DNA from: Microbulbifer rhizosphaerae
Lineage (GTDB): Bacteria > Pseudomonadota > Gammaproteobacteria > Pseudomonadales > Cellvibrionaceae
Length of the DNA: 64,000 nt
Direction: 5' to 3'
Assembly: GCF_014191725.1 (NCBI RefSeq)
Contig: NZ_JACHWZ010000019.1
Coordinates: 37,873-101,872 of the forward strand
Under the pieces are notes generated by a model. It worked only from the letters and a program-made list of their open reading frames with translations, had not been told where the DNA came from and made no database searches. Both the position numbers and the translations under genes were made by a program. Shown here piece by piece: positions 35,385-44,646 of the stretch (position 1 is the stretch's first letter; each line of letters starts with the position of its first letter).

Positions 35385-37313
35385 ATGATTCACAATATAA
35401 AACACAGGCTCGTGCAAAGCTGGAAGCTGGCAGGATCTCTGGTACTTTTTTCCACCTTGCTGGCTTTCTCCTCCTATTCTTTTTCGCAAAACTTGTTGAC
35501 CAATCCCGGCTTTGAAAGCGGTACCAGCGGTTGGACGCTGGGCGGGGACGCGTCGGCCCAGTTTACCGAGTCCAGCGGGCGCAGTGGCAACCGCTTAACC
35601 CACTGGTCCTCGAGCTCTTCTTACACGGCCGAGACCAAACAGACGGTAACGGGACTGGCGGCGGGGACCTACCGCCTGTCCGTTTACACCGTCGGCGGCG
35701 AAACCGCCGGAGCCTGGCTCTGGGCCTACTGCGACGGCCAGAGCTTCTCAACCCCCATTCCCTCCAGTCCCTGGGGCAGTTGGGCCCAAGTCGTTGTTGA
35801 CAATATCTCGGTGAGCGGCGGCAGTTGCGAACTGGGAATAACGACCGAAAACAGCGAGTGGAGCAGCTTCGACGATGTGGTCTTTGAATGGGTGTCCGGC
35901 GGTGGCCCCGGCGAGCTTGTGATCGAGGAAGCCACTGGCTTCTGTAGTGTGGACGGCTCGGTCGACAGCAACCACCCAGGCTACAACGGAAGAGGCTTCG
36001 CCAACACCGACAACGCCGCCGGCAACGGCGTCGAGTGGCGTGTTCAAGTGCCCGCCGGCGGGAGCTATGAGCTGGAATGGCGCTACGCCAACGCCTCGGA
36101 CAACAACCGGCCCGGCAACCTGCTGATCAACGGCTTGAGCGTGGCCACTGTGGATTTCCCCTCCACCGGCGCCTGGGAGACCTGGGCGGTGGCAACTGCG
36201 ACCATTTTCCTGGATGCCGGCGAGAACACCATCCGCCTGGAGGCGATCTCCGGCGAGGGGCTGGGCAATATTGATTCGCTGAGCGTGACCGGCGACAGTC
36301 CGCAGGCGATCGACTGCGGAAACAATTCCGGTGACTGTGGCGAAGGTAATCCCGATTCGCAGTTTTCCTGCAGCGGTGATCCAGCGGTATGTCTTTTGGG
36401 TGGTGGTGTTGGAAACTACCGTGTGACCATGGAGTTCGATGCCGGATACAACGGCGAACTCGAAGTTTTTGCCGAATCACGGCGGCGAATGTTTACCTCC
36501 CCTCAGCAAAGCACTTCAGCTTCACGTTGCGCGGATTTCCTGGTGGATGTTCGCGATCCGGAAGGCCAGCCCTGGCAAGATCAATCCGATCGTGGCACCT
36601 CGGGATTGAATCTGCGCATCGCACAGGGAGCCCCAGCCCTGAGCAGATTAACCTTCAGCCCGATAAGCAGTCCAACAACCCTGTTTATCGCGGGGGACTC
36701 AACCGTCGCGGACCAGCGGCCTCAGTTGTATGCACAACCCGATGCGCGATATTCCGGCTGGGGCCAGTTTATTCCGGCTTACTTTGGCAGTGCCATAGAG
36801 GTTTCAAATTACTCGGATTCCGGTGAGGGCACCCAGGCATTCAGGACCGATGGAGGCGGTTTGTGGAACCAGATTAACTCACGATTAAAGTCTGGCGATT
36901 GGGTAATGATTCAACTGGGGCACAATGACAAAACCACCTCCGCATCTCTTTATCGCTCAAGGATTACGAATATGGTGACCGCCATTCGCAACAAAGGTGC
37001 CAACCCAATACTGATCACCCCGATGATTCGCAACACAGGGGATCCCTTGTCCGGGCAGCATGTTTGGGGAGATCTGAACATTCGCAATGAGCTTATTGGT
37101 GTGGCCAATGCGCAAAATGTCCCATTAATTGACTTAATGGAGCTTACCAGTGAATGGGCGGGCAGTATTGGGCGATCTGCGGCACAGACCTATTTTGTTG
37201 GCAGCGACAGGACTCACTCCAATGAAATGGGGGCGGAGCTGTTTTCCCAAATGATTGTTGATGAAATTCGCCGACAAAACATTGGCATTATTGGCTACTT
37301 GCGGAATCCATAA
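35385..37313 (+). CDS. Secreted CE12-type rhamnogalacturonan acetylesterase with twin CBMs
   Basis: A 642-residue protein. It has the shared signal peptide, NLLTNPGFE CBM and CBM35/6-like module (to ~315), then a beta-rich segment (about 325-425, with GNYRVTMEFDAGYNGELEVFAESRRRMF) and an SGNH hydrolase domain (about 425-642). SGNH blocks are clear: GDSTVADQ (nucleophile Ser), GEGTQAF, QLGHNDKT and the catalytic dyad DRTHSNEMGAELFS. This matches CE12 enzymes such as RgaE/YesT that deacetylate RG-I before lyase attack. The domain N-terminus with its accessory beta part also fits that family. Confidence 0.87.
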   Translation: MIHNIKHRLVQSWKLAGSLVLFSTLLAFSSYSFSQNLLTNPGFESGTSGWTLGGDASAQFTESSGRSGNRLTHWSSSSSYTAETKQTVTGLAAGTYRLSVYTVGGETAGAWLWAYCDGQSFSTPIPSSPWGSWAQVVVDNISVSGGSCELGITTENSEWSSFDDVVFEWVSGGGPGELVIEEATGFCSVDGSVDSNHPGYNGRGFANTDNAAGNGVEWRVQVPAGGSYELEWRYANASDNNRPGNLLINGLSVATVDFPSTGAWETWAVATATIFLDAGENTIRLEAISGEGLGNIDSLSVTGDSPQAIDCGNNSGDCGEGNPDSQFSCSGDPAVCLLGGGVGNYRVTMEFDAGYNGELEVFAESRRRMFTSPQQSTSASRCADFLVDVRDPEGQPWQDQSDRGTSGLNLRIAQGAPALSRLTFSPISSPTTLFIAGDSTVADQRPQLYAQPDARYSGWGQFIPAYFGSAIEVSNYSDSGEGTQAFRTDGGGLWNQINSRLKSGDWVMIQLGHNDKTTSASLYRSRITNMVTAIRNKGANPILITPMIRNTGDPLSGQHVWGDLNIRNELIGVANAQNVPLIDLMELTSEWAGSIGRSAAQTYFVGSDRTHSNEMGAELFSQMIVDEIRRQNIGIIGYLRNP

Positions 37314-37380
37314 ATTTCCCGCGCTTGTGGCCACGCTCATTATTCTCAGCGCGTGGCCCACCCTCATCGGAGATATAATA

Positions 37381-39591
37381 ATGACCCGCTATATAAGATA
37401 TAGATTAGTGCAAAGCTGGAAGTCGGCAACATCTCTAGTACTTTTTGCCACCTTGCTGGCTTTCTCGTCCTTCTCCTTTTCACAAAACCTGTTGACCAAT
37501 CCCGGGTTCGAAAATGGCACCAGCAGTTGGACCCTGGACGGGGAAGCCTCGGCCCAGTTTACCGAATCCAGCGGGCGCAGTGGCAGCCGCTTGACTCACT
37601 GGTCGTCGAGCTCTTCTTACACGGCCGAGACCAAACAGACGGTAACCGGACTGGCGGCGGGGACCTACCGCCTGTCGGCCTATACCGTCGGCGGCGAGAC
37701 CACCGGGGCCTGGCTCTGGGCAGACTGCAACGGTGAAAGCTTCTCAACCCCTATTCCCTCCAGCCCCTGGGGCAGTTGGGCCCAGGTTGCCGTGGACAAT
37801 ATCCAGGTGACCGGCGCCAGCTGCGAGCTGGGCATAACGAGCGAAAACAGCGAATGGAGCAGCTTCGACGATGTGGTCTTTGAGCTGGTGTCTTCCGGCG
37901 GCAGCACCGAGGTTGTGATCGAGGAAAACACCAGCGGCTTCTGCGGCGTGGATGGCACGGTCGACAGCGACCACTCGGACTACAACGGAAGTGGCTTCGC
38001 CAACACAGACAACACCGAGGGCAACGGCGTCGACTGGCAGATCGAGGTGAGTCAGGCGGGCAGTTACACCCTGCAATGGCGCTATGCCAATGGCGGTGAA
38101 AGTGATCGCCCCGGCGATGTCTATATCGATGGCCAGGTGGAATATCAAGGAGCGTCTTTCCCGGTCACAGGAAGCTGGAGCAGCTGGGCAGATAGCCAAA
38201 CCGTTGAATTATGGTTGGATCAGGGCACCCACACGGTTCGCCTTGAGGCCGTAAGCAGTGCTGGATTGGGCAATGTCGATAGTGTCACCATTGCAGGTAG
38301 CAGTGTCAGTGCCAAGGACTGCGGAACACCACCCGATGGTGCCGGAGATGGTGACTATTACGTCGCGCCGAATGGCAGTGACTCAAACCCGGGCTCGCTC
38401 AATCAACCATTCCGCACATTGCAAAAGGCCATTGATGTCGCGGGACCAGGTGACCTGGTCTACGTACGTGGTGGTGTCTACAACATCTCCAATCCCGCTA
38501 TACCGTCAGCCGGCGTTAATTTCTGGAAGAGCGGTACCTCCGATAACAACCGAATCAGGTATTTCGCCTACCCGGGTGAGCGCCCGGTACTGGATTTTTC
38601 AAACCTCCAGATCCGGCCGGATCCCAACTACACCTTCGGGGTATTAGTGACTGGGTCCTATCTCCATCTCAAGGGCTTCGAGATTCGCAATGTACCCATG
38701 AACACGCGCTCGAATGTAGGCCTGAGGGTAGGTGGTAACGACGCTTATCGTAACATCTTCGAGTTGTTGGATATCCACCATATCGCAGGTGCCGGTGTGT
38801 TCGTTCATACCACCCGCGGCGGACACCTGTTCCTCAACTCGGATTCACATGACAACTATGATCCGTGGTCGCACCAGGGAAATGGCCAAAACGCGGATGG
38901 CTTTGGTGTGCACTACCAGACGTCGGGGGAGGTAACGATTTTCCGCGGTTGTCGCGCCTGGTGGAATTCAGATGATGGTTGGGATTTTATATCCCAGGAA
39001 GTACCCGTTATCGTTGAGAACAGCTGGGCGATGGGCAGCGGTTATATCAACTCCGGTGCAGACCGAGCGCCAAACGGTAACGGCGCCGGGTTCAAGATTG
39101 GAAGTAGTAAGACGGGTATTCGCCACGTTGTGCGCAACAACCTCGCCTTTGGTAACCGCTCCCAGGGCTTTTACGCCAACCACTCCTCTGGCGGTAACGA
39201 CTGGTTCAACAATACCTCGTTTTCCAATGGTGTCCAGTACGACATGCTGGCCAGCACCTGGGATTCAAACGGGAACCGAACCGATGGCGTGATATTGACG
39301 GGCAGTAAACGTCACCGCATGAGGAATAATATCGGCTATCCCAACAATAACAGGAACATGCAGGGAGTGGATGACCAATATAATACCTGGAACCTGGGAA
39401 TTACGCCGAGTAGCAGTGATTTTCTGAGTACGTCCGACAACGGATTTATGGGCCCGCGCCAGGCTGACGGAAGCCTGCCGGATCTGAACTTCCTGAAACT
39501 GAGCTCCGGTAGCCAGATGATCGATCGCGGCGTGGATGTCGGACTCCCCTACAATGGACCCGTCCCGGACCTGGGTGCCTACGAGAGGTGA
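37381..39591 (+). CDS. Secreted PL9 pectate/rhamnogalacturonan lyase with twin CBMs
   Basis: A 736-residue protein. The shared signal peptide and first CBM are followed by a CBM35/6-like module whose second half differs from the other copies (WQIEVSQAGSYTLQWRYANGG). A right-handed beta-helix then runs from about 345 to 736. Its start, DYYVAPNGSDSNPGSLNQPFRTLQKAID, and core, NADGFGVHYQ...CRAWWNSDDGWDF, are PL9 hallmarks; PL9 uses Lys as base and calcium held by Asp residues. It would cleave polygalacturonate or RG-I by beta-elimination. ATG 37381 follows the recurrent start cassette GGAGATATAATAATG; the frame is open 42 codons upstream into the previous gene. Confidence 0.88.
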   Translation: MTRYIRYRLVQSWKSATSLVLFATLLAFSSFSFSQNLLTNPGFENGTSSWTLDGEASAQFTESSGRSGSRLTHWSSSSSYTAETKQTVTGLAAGTYRLSAYTVGGETTGAWLWADCNGESFSTPIPSSPWGSWAQVAVDNIQVTGASCELGITSENSEWSSFDDVVFELVSSGGSTEVVIEENTSGFCGVDGTVDSDHSDYNGSGFANTDNTEGNGVDWQIEVSQAGSYTLQWRYANGGESDRPGDVYIDGQVEYQGASFPVTGSWSSWADSQTVELWLDQGTHTVRLEAVSSAGLGNVDSVTIAGSSVSAKDCGTPPDGAGDGDYYVAPNGSDSNPGSLNQPFRTLQKAIDVAGPGDLVYVRGGVYNISNPAIPSAGVNFWKSGTSDNNRIRYFAYPGERPVLDFSNLQIRPDPNYTFGVLVTGSYLHLKGFEIRNVPMNTRSNVGLRVGGNDAYRNIFELLDIHHIAGAGVFVHTTRGGHLFLNSDSHDNYDPWSHQGNGQNADGFGVHYQTSGEVTIFRGCRAWWNSDDGWDFISQEVPVIVENSWAMGSGYINSGADRAPNGNGAGFKIGSSKTGIRHVVRNNLAFGNRSQGFYANHSSGGNDWFNNTSFSNGVQYDMLASTWDSNGNRTDGVILTGSKRHRMRNNIGYPNNNRNMQGVDDQYNTWNLGITPSSSDFLSTSDNGFMGPRQADGSLPDLNFLKLSSGSQMIDRGVDVGLPYNGPVPDLGAYER

Positions 39592-39611
39592 TTCTTCGTT
39601 GACGGGGGGAA

Positions 39612-39643
39612 CAGGTTTCCCGGCTTTTACGCCGGGGAACCTG
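39612..39643. terminator. Hairpin after the PL9 gene
   Basis: CAGGTTTCCCGGC paired with GCCGGGGAACCTG around TTTTAC. A nearly identical hairpin follows the CE1-like esterase gene at 44353-44380. No T-run. Confidence 0.5.
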
Positions 39644-39699
39644 AGAACAAACCTGCCTCCCCCCGTAGTATGAGACTTCAAATTATCGGAGATATAATA

Positions 39700-42402
39700 A
39701 TGACTCGCCCTATAAACATAAGATTTAAATTTCTGCAGGGCTGGAAGTTGGCAAGATTCCTCATACTTTTTTCCACCTTGCTGGTTTTCTCGCCTTTCTC
39801 CTTTTCACAAAACCTGTTGACCAATCCCGGGTTCGAAAACGGTACCAACGGCTGGACTCTGGCCGAGAGCGCCTCGGCCCAGTTTACCGAATCCAACGGG
39901 CGCAGTGGCAGCCGCTTGACCCACTGGTCGTCAAGTTCTTCTTACAGGGCCGAGACCAAACAGACGGTATCGGGGCTGGCGGTGGGGACCTACCGCCTGT
40001 CCGTTTACACCGTCGGCGGTGAAACCAGTGCGGCCTGGCTCTGGGCCTATTGCGATGGCCAGAGCGTCTCAACCCCCATTCCCTCCAGCCCCTGGGGCAG
40101 TTGGGCTCAGGTAGTCGTTGACAATATCTCGGTGAGCGGCGGCAGCTGCGAGCTGGGAATAACGACCGAAAACAGCGAGTGGACCAGCATCGACGATGTG
40201 GTCTTTGAACAGGTATCCGGCGGCGGTGACCCCAGCGAGATTGTCATTGAGGAAGGCACCGGCTTCTGCGGCGTGGATGGTTCGGTCGACAGCAACCACT
40301 CGGGCTTCAATGGCATTGGTTTCGCCAACACCGACAACGCCACGGGCGACGGCGCCGACTGGCAGGTCAACGTGCCGAGCAGCGGCGATTATACCTTGGA
40401 ATGGCGGTACGCGAACGGCGGCTCAGCCAACCGGCCCGGCGAGGTGCTGATCAACGGCTCGAATCAAGCCATGGTGGATTTCCCCGTTACGGGCTCCTGG
40501 GAAAGCTGGACGTCGGCGAGCGCAGAAATTGTCTTGAGCGCCGGCGAGAATAGCATCCGCCTGCAGGGTACCGGCAGCGAGGGGCTGGGCAACATCGATT
40601 CCTTGAGCGTGACCGGCAACAGTCCGCAGGCGGTGGCCTGTGGCAATACAAATGCACAGTGTGGTAGCGGCCAGGCCAATGGCAGATTCATGGAATGTTT
40701 GGATCGAGGGGTTATTGCGCATCAGCAAGGCTCCAACGCTTTTGTCAGTTGGCGTCTATTTGGCTACGAGCCGCGCGATACGACTTTCAACCTGTATCGG
40801 CAGGATGGCGGCAACACGTCACTGGTCTGCTCGCGAAGCGGTAGCGACCCAACCTGGTGCTTGGATTCCAATGAATCCGCCAATTCAGAGTATTTCGTGC
40901 GCCCCGTCGTTAATGGCGATGAAGGCGAGCCCAGTGCCAGTGCATCCCTGCTTCCGAGGCACTGGATTGAAATTCCCCTGGCACCGGCGCCATCCGGCGC
41001 GGATGTCCGCCTCGGCTGGGTCGGAGACCTGACAGGCAACGGCGAATACGAGGTGATTGTGGACCGCAAAAGCTCTCAATCGCCAAAGGTGGATGCCTAC
41101 ACCCTGAGCGGTGAATTCCTGTGGCGTTTGGACACGGGGCCACTGGGCGTCAATCAAAACAATATCGAAGGCGGTCCCACCACCATCAGCAATGGCCACA
41201 ACGACGGGCTGACCGTGTTTGACTTTGACAGCAATGGCAAAGCGGAAGTGGCGATAAAGACGGCCAATGGCTTCGTGTTCGGAGATGGGCAAACGCTGAA
41301 CCACAACAACAATAATGATCAGTTTGTTTCCATTGTCAATGGAGAGACCGGTGCTGAAATAACGCGTGCGCCCCTGCCTGACGATTATATCTCTGATGGC
41401 CCCCTTCAGTGTCATTTCGGCGCTGGCTACCTGGACGGCCAAAACCCCAGCGTAGTCACCAAGTGCAAAAACCGCGTAGGCAGTGGCGGCTTCAACCTGG
41501 TAGTCACTACCTATGACTTTGACGGAACCCAATTAACACGGCGCTGGAAGTACAACCGTGACTGGGGCGCCAGCCACGACTTCCATCAAATACGCATAAT
41601 GGACGTTGACGGCGACGGCATGGACGAAGTGCTGGATGGCGGTTACGCACTTGATCAGGACGGAACGGTACTCTACGACCTGCGCGGGAATGGCGTTGTT
41701 CATGGCGACCGTTTTCATATCACCGACATTGACCCGACCCGCCCCGGTTTGGAGGGATTTGCAATCCAGCAGGACAATCCCAATGGATTGGAAACCTACT
41801 ACTACGATGCGGCCACCGGCGAAATCCTGCGTGCATATTATAATCCTACCGGTGGCACTGGCAGGGATTTGGGTCGTGGCACTGTCGCCGATGTTTTTCC
41901 CGAAATCCCTGGCATGGAATACTGGAGTTTCAATGGGCTCTATGCCGCAAATGGCGACGTACTCATACCGGAAGCCGGCGACCTTCGAAATGTGCCCTGG
42001 CCAAACTTCGAATTTCAGTGGGACGGTGACCTGAGCAGCGAGTTGCTGGATCAAAACCGGGTTGGTGACTGGGATACCCAGGCGCAGGAACGCAATACCT
42101 ACGTCTGGCGGGAAAGCTTCAACGGTATAGTGCAAGCACGGGGCGCGCTACCATTTTTCGGTGACATACTCGGTGACTGGCGTGAAGAAGTTATCATCGA
42201 AGCGTCCGACCATTCGCACCTGAAGGTTTACACAACGGGGCACCAAACCGATCACCGGATTTATACCCTGCCTCACAACCCCGGCTACCGCAACAGCATG
42301 ACGGTTCAGGGGTATAAGCAGTCACATCATGTTGATTACTACCTTGGCGAGGGTATGTCTGTACCACCCATGCCGCTCATTCGTCCGGCTCCCCGGCCGT
42401 AA
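39700..42402 (+). CDS. Secreted PL11 rhamnogalacturonan lyase with twin CBMs
   Basis: A 900-residue enzyme. The shared signal peptide (here MTRPINIRFKFLQGWKLA) and twin CBMs come first, then a PL11 eight-bladed propeller (about 330-895). PL11 features include ANGRFMECLDRGVIA and the repeated calcium-binding blades DLTGNGEYEVIVDRK, DFDSNGKAEVAIKTANG and DVDGDGMDEVLDGG. Further ones are HHVDYYLGEGM near the end and GHNDGLTVFDFD. The family cleaves the alpha-rhamnose/galacturonate backbone of RG-I by beta-elimination. ATG 39700 follows CGGAGATATAATA. Strong match to YesW-like endolyases over the full catalytic module. Confidence 0.92.
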   Translation: MTRPINIRFKFLQGWKLARFLILFSTLLVFSPFSFSQNLLTNPGFENGTNGWTLAESASAQFTESNGRSGSRLTHWSSSSSYRAETKQTVSGLAVGTYRLSVYTVGGETSAAWLWAYCDGQSVSTPIPSSPWGSWAQVVVDNISVSGGSCELGITTENSEWTSIDDVVFEQVSGGGDPSEIVIEEGTGFCGVDGSVDSNHSGFNGIGFANTDNATGDGADWQVNVPSSGDYTLEWRYANGGSANRPGEVLINGSNQAMVDFPVTGSWESWTSASAEIVLSAGENSIRLQGTGSEGLGNIDSLSVTGNSPQAVACGNTNAQCGSGQANGRFMECLDRGVIAHQQGSNAFVSWRLFGYEPRDTTFNLYRQDGGNTSLVCSRSGSDPTWCLDSNESANSEYFVRPVVNGDEGEPSASASLLPRHWIEIPLAPAPSGADVRLGWVGDLTGNGEYEVIVDRKSSQSPKVDAYTLSGEFLWRLDTGPLGVNQNNIEGGPTTISNGHNDGLTVFDFDSNGKAEVAIKTANGFVFGDGQTLNHNNNNDQFVSIVNGETGAEITRAPLPDDYISDGPLQCHFGAGYLDGQNPSVVTKCKNRVGSGGFNLVVTTYDFDGTQLTRRWKYNRDWGASHDFHQIRIMDVDGDGMDEVLDGGYALDQDGTVLYDLRGNGVVHGDRFHITDIDPTRPGLEGFAIQQDNPNGLETYYYDAATGEILRAYYNPTGGTGRDLGRGTVADVFPEIPGMEYWSFNGLYAANGDVLIPEAGDLRNVPWPNFEFQWDGDLSSELLDQNRVGDWDTQAQERNTYVWRESFNGIVQARGALPFFGDILGDWREEVIIEASDHSHLKVYTTGHQTDHRIYTLPHNPGYRNSMTVQGYKQSHHVDYYLGEGMSVPPMPLIRPAPRP

Positions 42403-42424
42403 CCATAGATTTTGTAGTTCAGGG

Positions 42425-42450
42425 AATGAGCCCGCCAGCGCGGGCTCATT
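42425..42450. terminator. Hairpin after the PL11 gene
   Basis: Perfect 11-bp stem AATGAGCCCGC/GCGGGCTCATT with a CAGC loop, followed by CACC rather than Ts. Confidence 0.55.
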
Positions 42451-42471
42451 CACCACACGTTCTTAACTCGG

Positions 42472-42541
42472 AGGAATAATTATGACTCGCACCATAAATA
42501 TGCCATCGATGAACTTTTTAAACGTGTTAGCAGCCTGGTAA
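42472..42541 (+). pseudogene. Vestigial start cassette
   Basis: GGAGGAATAATTATGACTCG repeats the ribosome site and first codons used by the neighbouring CBM genes. From ATG 42482 it encodes only 19 residues (MTRTINMPSMNFLNVLAAW) before TAA at 42539. The intact start of the next enzyme gene comes 42 nt later with the same cassette. It looks like a leftover from recombination between cassette copies. Confidence 0.6.
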
Positions 42542-42582
42542 TGCAGGCTTACTCATTAATCACTTTTATCGGAGATATAATT

Positions 42583-44334
42583 ATGACTCGCTACCTTAAT
42601 ATAAGATCTAGGTTTCTGAAGAGTTGGAGGTTGGCAACGTCTCTAGTACTTTTTTCCACCTTGCTGGCTTTCTCCTCCTATTCTTTTTCACAAAACCTGT
42701 TGACCAATCCCGGCTTCGAAAGCGGTACCAGCGGTTGGACGCTGGGCGGCGACGCGTCGGCCCAGTTTACCGAGTCCAGCGGGCGCAGTGGCAACCGCTT
42801 AACCCACTGGTCGTCGAGTTCTTCTTATACGGCCGAGACCAAACAGACGGTAACGGGACTGGCGGCGGGGAACTACCGCCTGTCCGTTTACACCGTCGGC
42901 GGCGAGACCAGCGGAGCCTGGCTCTGGGCCTACTGCGACGGCCAGAGCTTCTCAACCCCCATTCCCTCCAGTCCCTGGGGCAGTTGGGCCCAGGTCGTCG
43001 TTGATAATATCTCGGTGAGCGGCGGCAGTTGCGAACTGGGAATAACGACCGAAAACAGCGAGTGGAGCAGCTTCGACGATGTGGCCTTTGAATGGGTGTC
43101 CGACGGTGGCCCCGGCGAGCTTGTGATCGAGGAGGCCACTGGCTTCTGTAGTGTGGACGGCTCGGTCGACAGCAACCACCCAGGCTACAACGGAAGAGGC
43201 TTCGCCAACACCGACAACGCCGCCGGCAACGGCGTCGAGTGGCGTGTTCAAGTGCCCGCCGGCGGGAGCTATGAGCTGGAATGGCGCTACGCCAATGCCT
43301 CGGACAACAACCGGTCCGGCAGCCTGCTGATCAACGGCTCGAGCGTGACCACGGTGGATTTCCCCTCCACCGGCGCCTGGGAAACCTGGGCTGTGGCGAC
43401 TGCGACCATTTCCCTGGATGCCGGCGAGAACACAATCCGTCTGGAGGCGGTCTCCGGCGAGGGACTGGGCAACATTGATTCGTTAACCGTCACCGGCAAC
43501 AGTCCGCAGGCGATCGACTGCGGAAACAATTCCGGTGATGGGTATCCACTGGGCAACCCACCCGTTCCAAGCGCCGGCTGCGGTCAGTCTCCCGGTCTGG
43601 CGAGCGGTACCCACAGGATGACGAGCGCGGGTCTCAATCGGGAGTACATCGTCTCCCTTCCGGACAACTACGACGCGAACAAGCCCTACCGGCTGGTGTT
43701 CGGGATGCACTGGGCGGGTGGAAGCGCCGAAGCCGTGGAGGGCTGGTCGCAGTGGTTCGGACTCAAAGCGCTCGATACGGAGGACAACACGATCTTCGTT
43801 GCGCCTGAGGGATATAACGAGTGGTGGAACGGGAGTGACGACCGCGACCACATCTTCTTCGATGATCTGAACGCGCACCTCGCATCCAACTTATGCGTCG
43901 ATACGTCGAGAATCTTCTCCGTCGGGTTCAGCTTGGGTGCAATGTACACCAATGGCCTGGCGCAAACGCACCAGGACGTTCTGCGAGGCGTAGTGGTGTA
44001 CGCTACCGCCGACTACAACATCTACTTCCCGGACAATACGGGCGAACCCCTCGCCTATATGGGGGTGCACGGCCTGCACGACCCGACCTGTCCCATCTCA
44101 TCGGGACGGCGGTCGAGAGATAGATTCGTGGCGAACAACGCGTGCGCGACACCTGGTTCCGTACCCGAGGCCTGGAACGGAGGCCCCCATGTCACCTACG
44201 ACTACGATTGCCCGGACAATTACCCCGTGCGCTGGTCCACCTTCGACGGAGCACACTCCTATCCGCCGAACGATGAGCCTATTGGATCGTCGTGGGTACA
44301 CGGTGAGACGTGGGAATTCATCACGCAGTTCTGA
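42583..44334 (+). CDS. Secreted CE1-like esterase with twin CBMs
   Basis: A 583-residue protein: shared signal peptide and twin CBMs (to ~315), then an alpha/beta hydrolase of the PHB-depolymerase/feruloyl-esterase (CE1-like) type. The catalytic part starts TSAGLNREYIVSLPDNYDANKPYRLVFGMHWAGG. It has the nucleophile elbow GFSLGAM and catalytic His in FDGAHSYPP. Cys pairs near the start and around NLCVD and NNACATPGS suggest disulfides. In this setting it may remove ferulate or acetate from RG-I side chains. The nucleotide sequence of the cassette part is almost the same as in the CE12 gene at 35385. ATG 42583 follows CGGAGATATAATT. Confidence 0.85.
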   Translation: MTRYLNIRSRFLKSWRLATSLVLFSTLLAFSSYSFSQNLLTNPGFESGTSGWTLGGDASAQFTESSGRSGNRLTHWSSSSSYTAETKQTVTGLAAGNYRLSVYTVGGETSGAWLWAYCDGQSFSTPIPSSPWGSWAQVVVDNISVSGGSCELGITTENSEWSSFDDVAFEWVSDGGPGELVIEEATGFCSVDGSVDSNHPGYNGRGFANTDNAAGNGVEWRVQVPAGGSYELEWRYANASDNNRSGSLLINGSSVTTVDFPSTGAWETWAVATATISLDAGENTIRLEAVSGEGLGNIDSLTVTGNSPQAIDCGNNSGDGYPLGNPPVPSAGCGQSPGLASGTHRMTSAGLNREYIVSLPDNYDANKPYRLVFGMHWAGGSAEAVEGWSQWFGLKALDTEDNTIFVAPEGYNEWWNGSDDRDHIFFDDLNAHLASNLCVDTSRIFSVGFSLGAMYTNGLAQTHQDVLRGVVVYATADYNIYFPDNTGEPLAYMGVHGLHDPTCPISSGRRSRDRFVANNACATPGSVPEAWNGGPHVTYDYDCPDNYPVRWSTFDGAHSYPPNDEPIGSSWVHGETWEFITQF

Positions 44335-44352
44335 TACGCGAATTGGACGCCT

Positions 44353-44380
44353 GGTTCCCCGGCGTTTACGCCGGGGAACC
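44353..44380. terminator. Hairpin after the CE1-like gene
   Basis: A perfect 12-bp stem GGTTCCCCGGCG/CGCCGGGGAACC closes on a TTTA loop. It is the same family as the hairpin after the PL9 gene. Confidence 0.55.
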
Positions 44381-44524
44381 TGGAAAAAACTTTACCTCCG
44401 CGTTGTGTGAAACAAATATTTATGAACCCAACCATATCAAAAGCATTTCGGGCTTCGCCCTCGCCGCCGGGGTCCGTGGTAAAACAGAGGCTCGCTCGAA
44501 ACGGCTTGATCTTGACATATACCG

Positions 44525-44549
44525 ATGCCGGCACGGCCGGCATTTTCAT
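44525..44549 (+). terminator. Terminator-like hairpin before the FkbO-like gene
   Basis: ATGCCGGC/GCCGGCAT stem with an ACG loop, followed by TTTCATTTC. It would isolate the next two genes from the upstream esterase transcript. Confidence 0.5.
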
Positions 44550-44646
44550 TTCGGCAACTGCAAGCGGAAGTGCCCAAGGCGCTCGTGAAGAGCACGATAA
44601 TTACGAAACTCTTTACGAAGCTCTTTATGAAACTATAGGAACGCTA

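Noticed and set aside
38320..42400. CRISPR array or tandem DNA repeats suggested by recurring segments in the CBM genes
   Set aside because: The repeats are ~900-bp coding cassettes kilobases apart, not short regularly spaced direct repeats; no cas gene is present.
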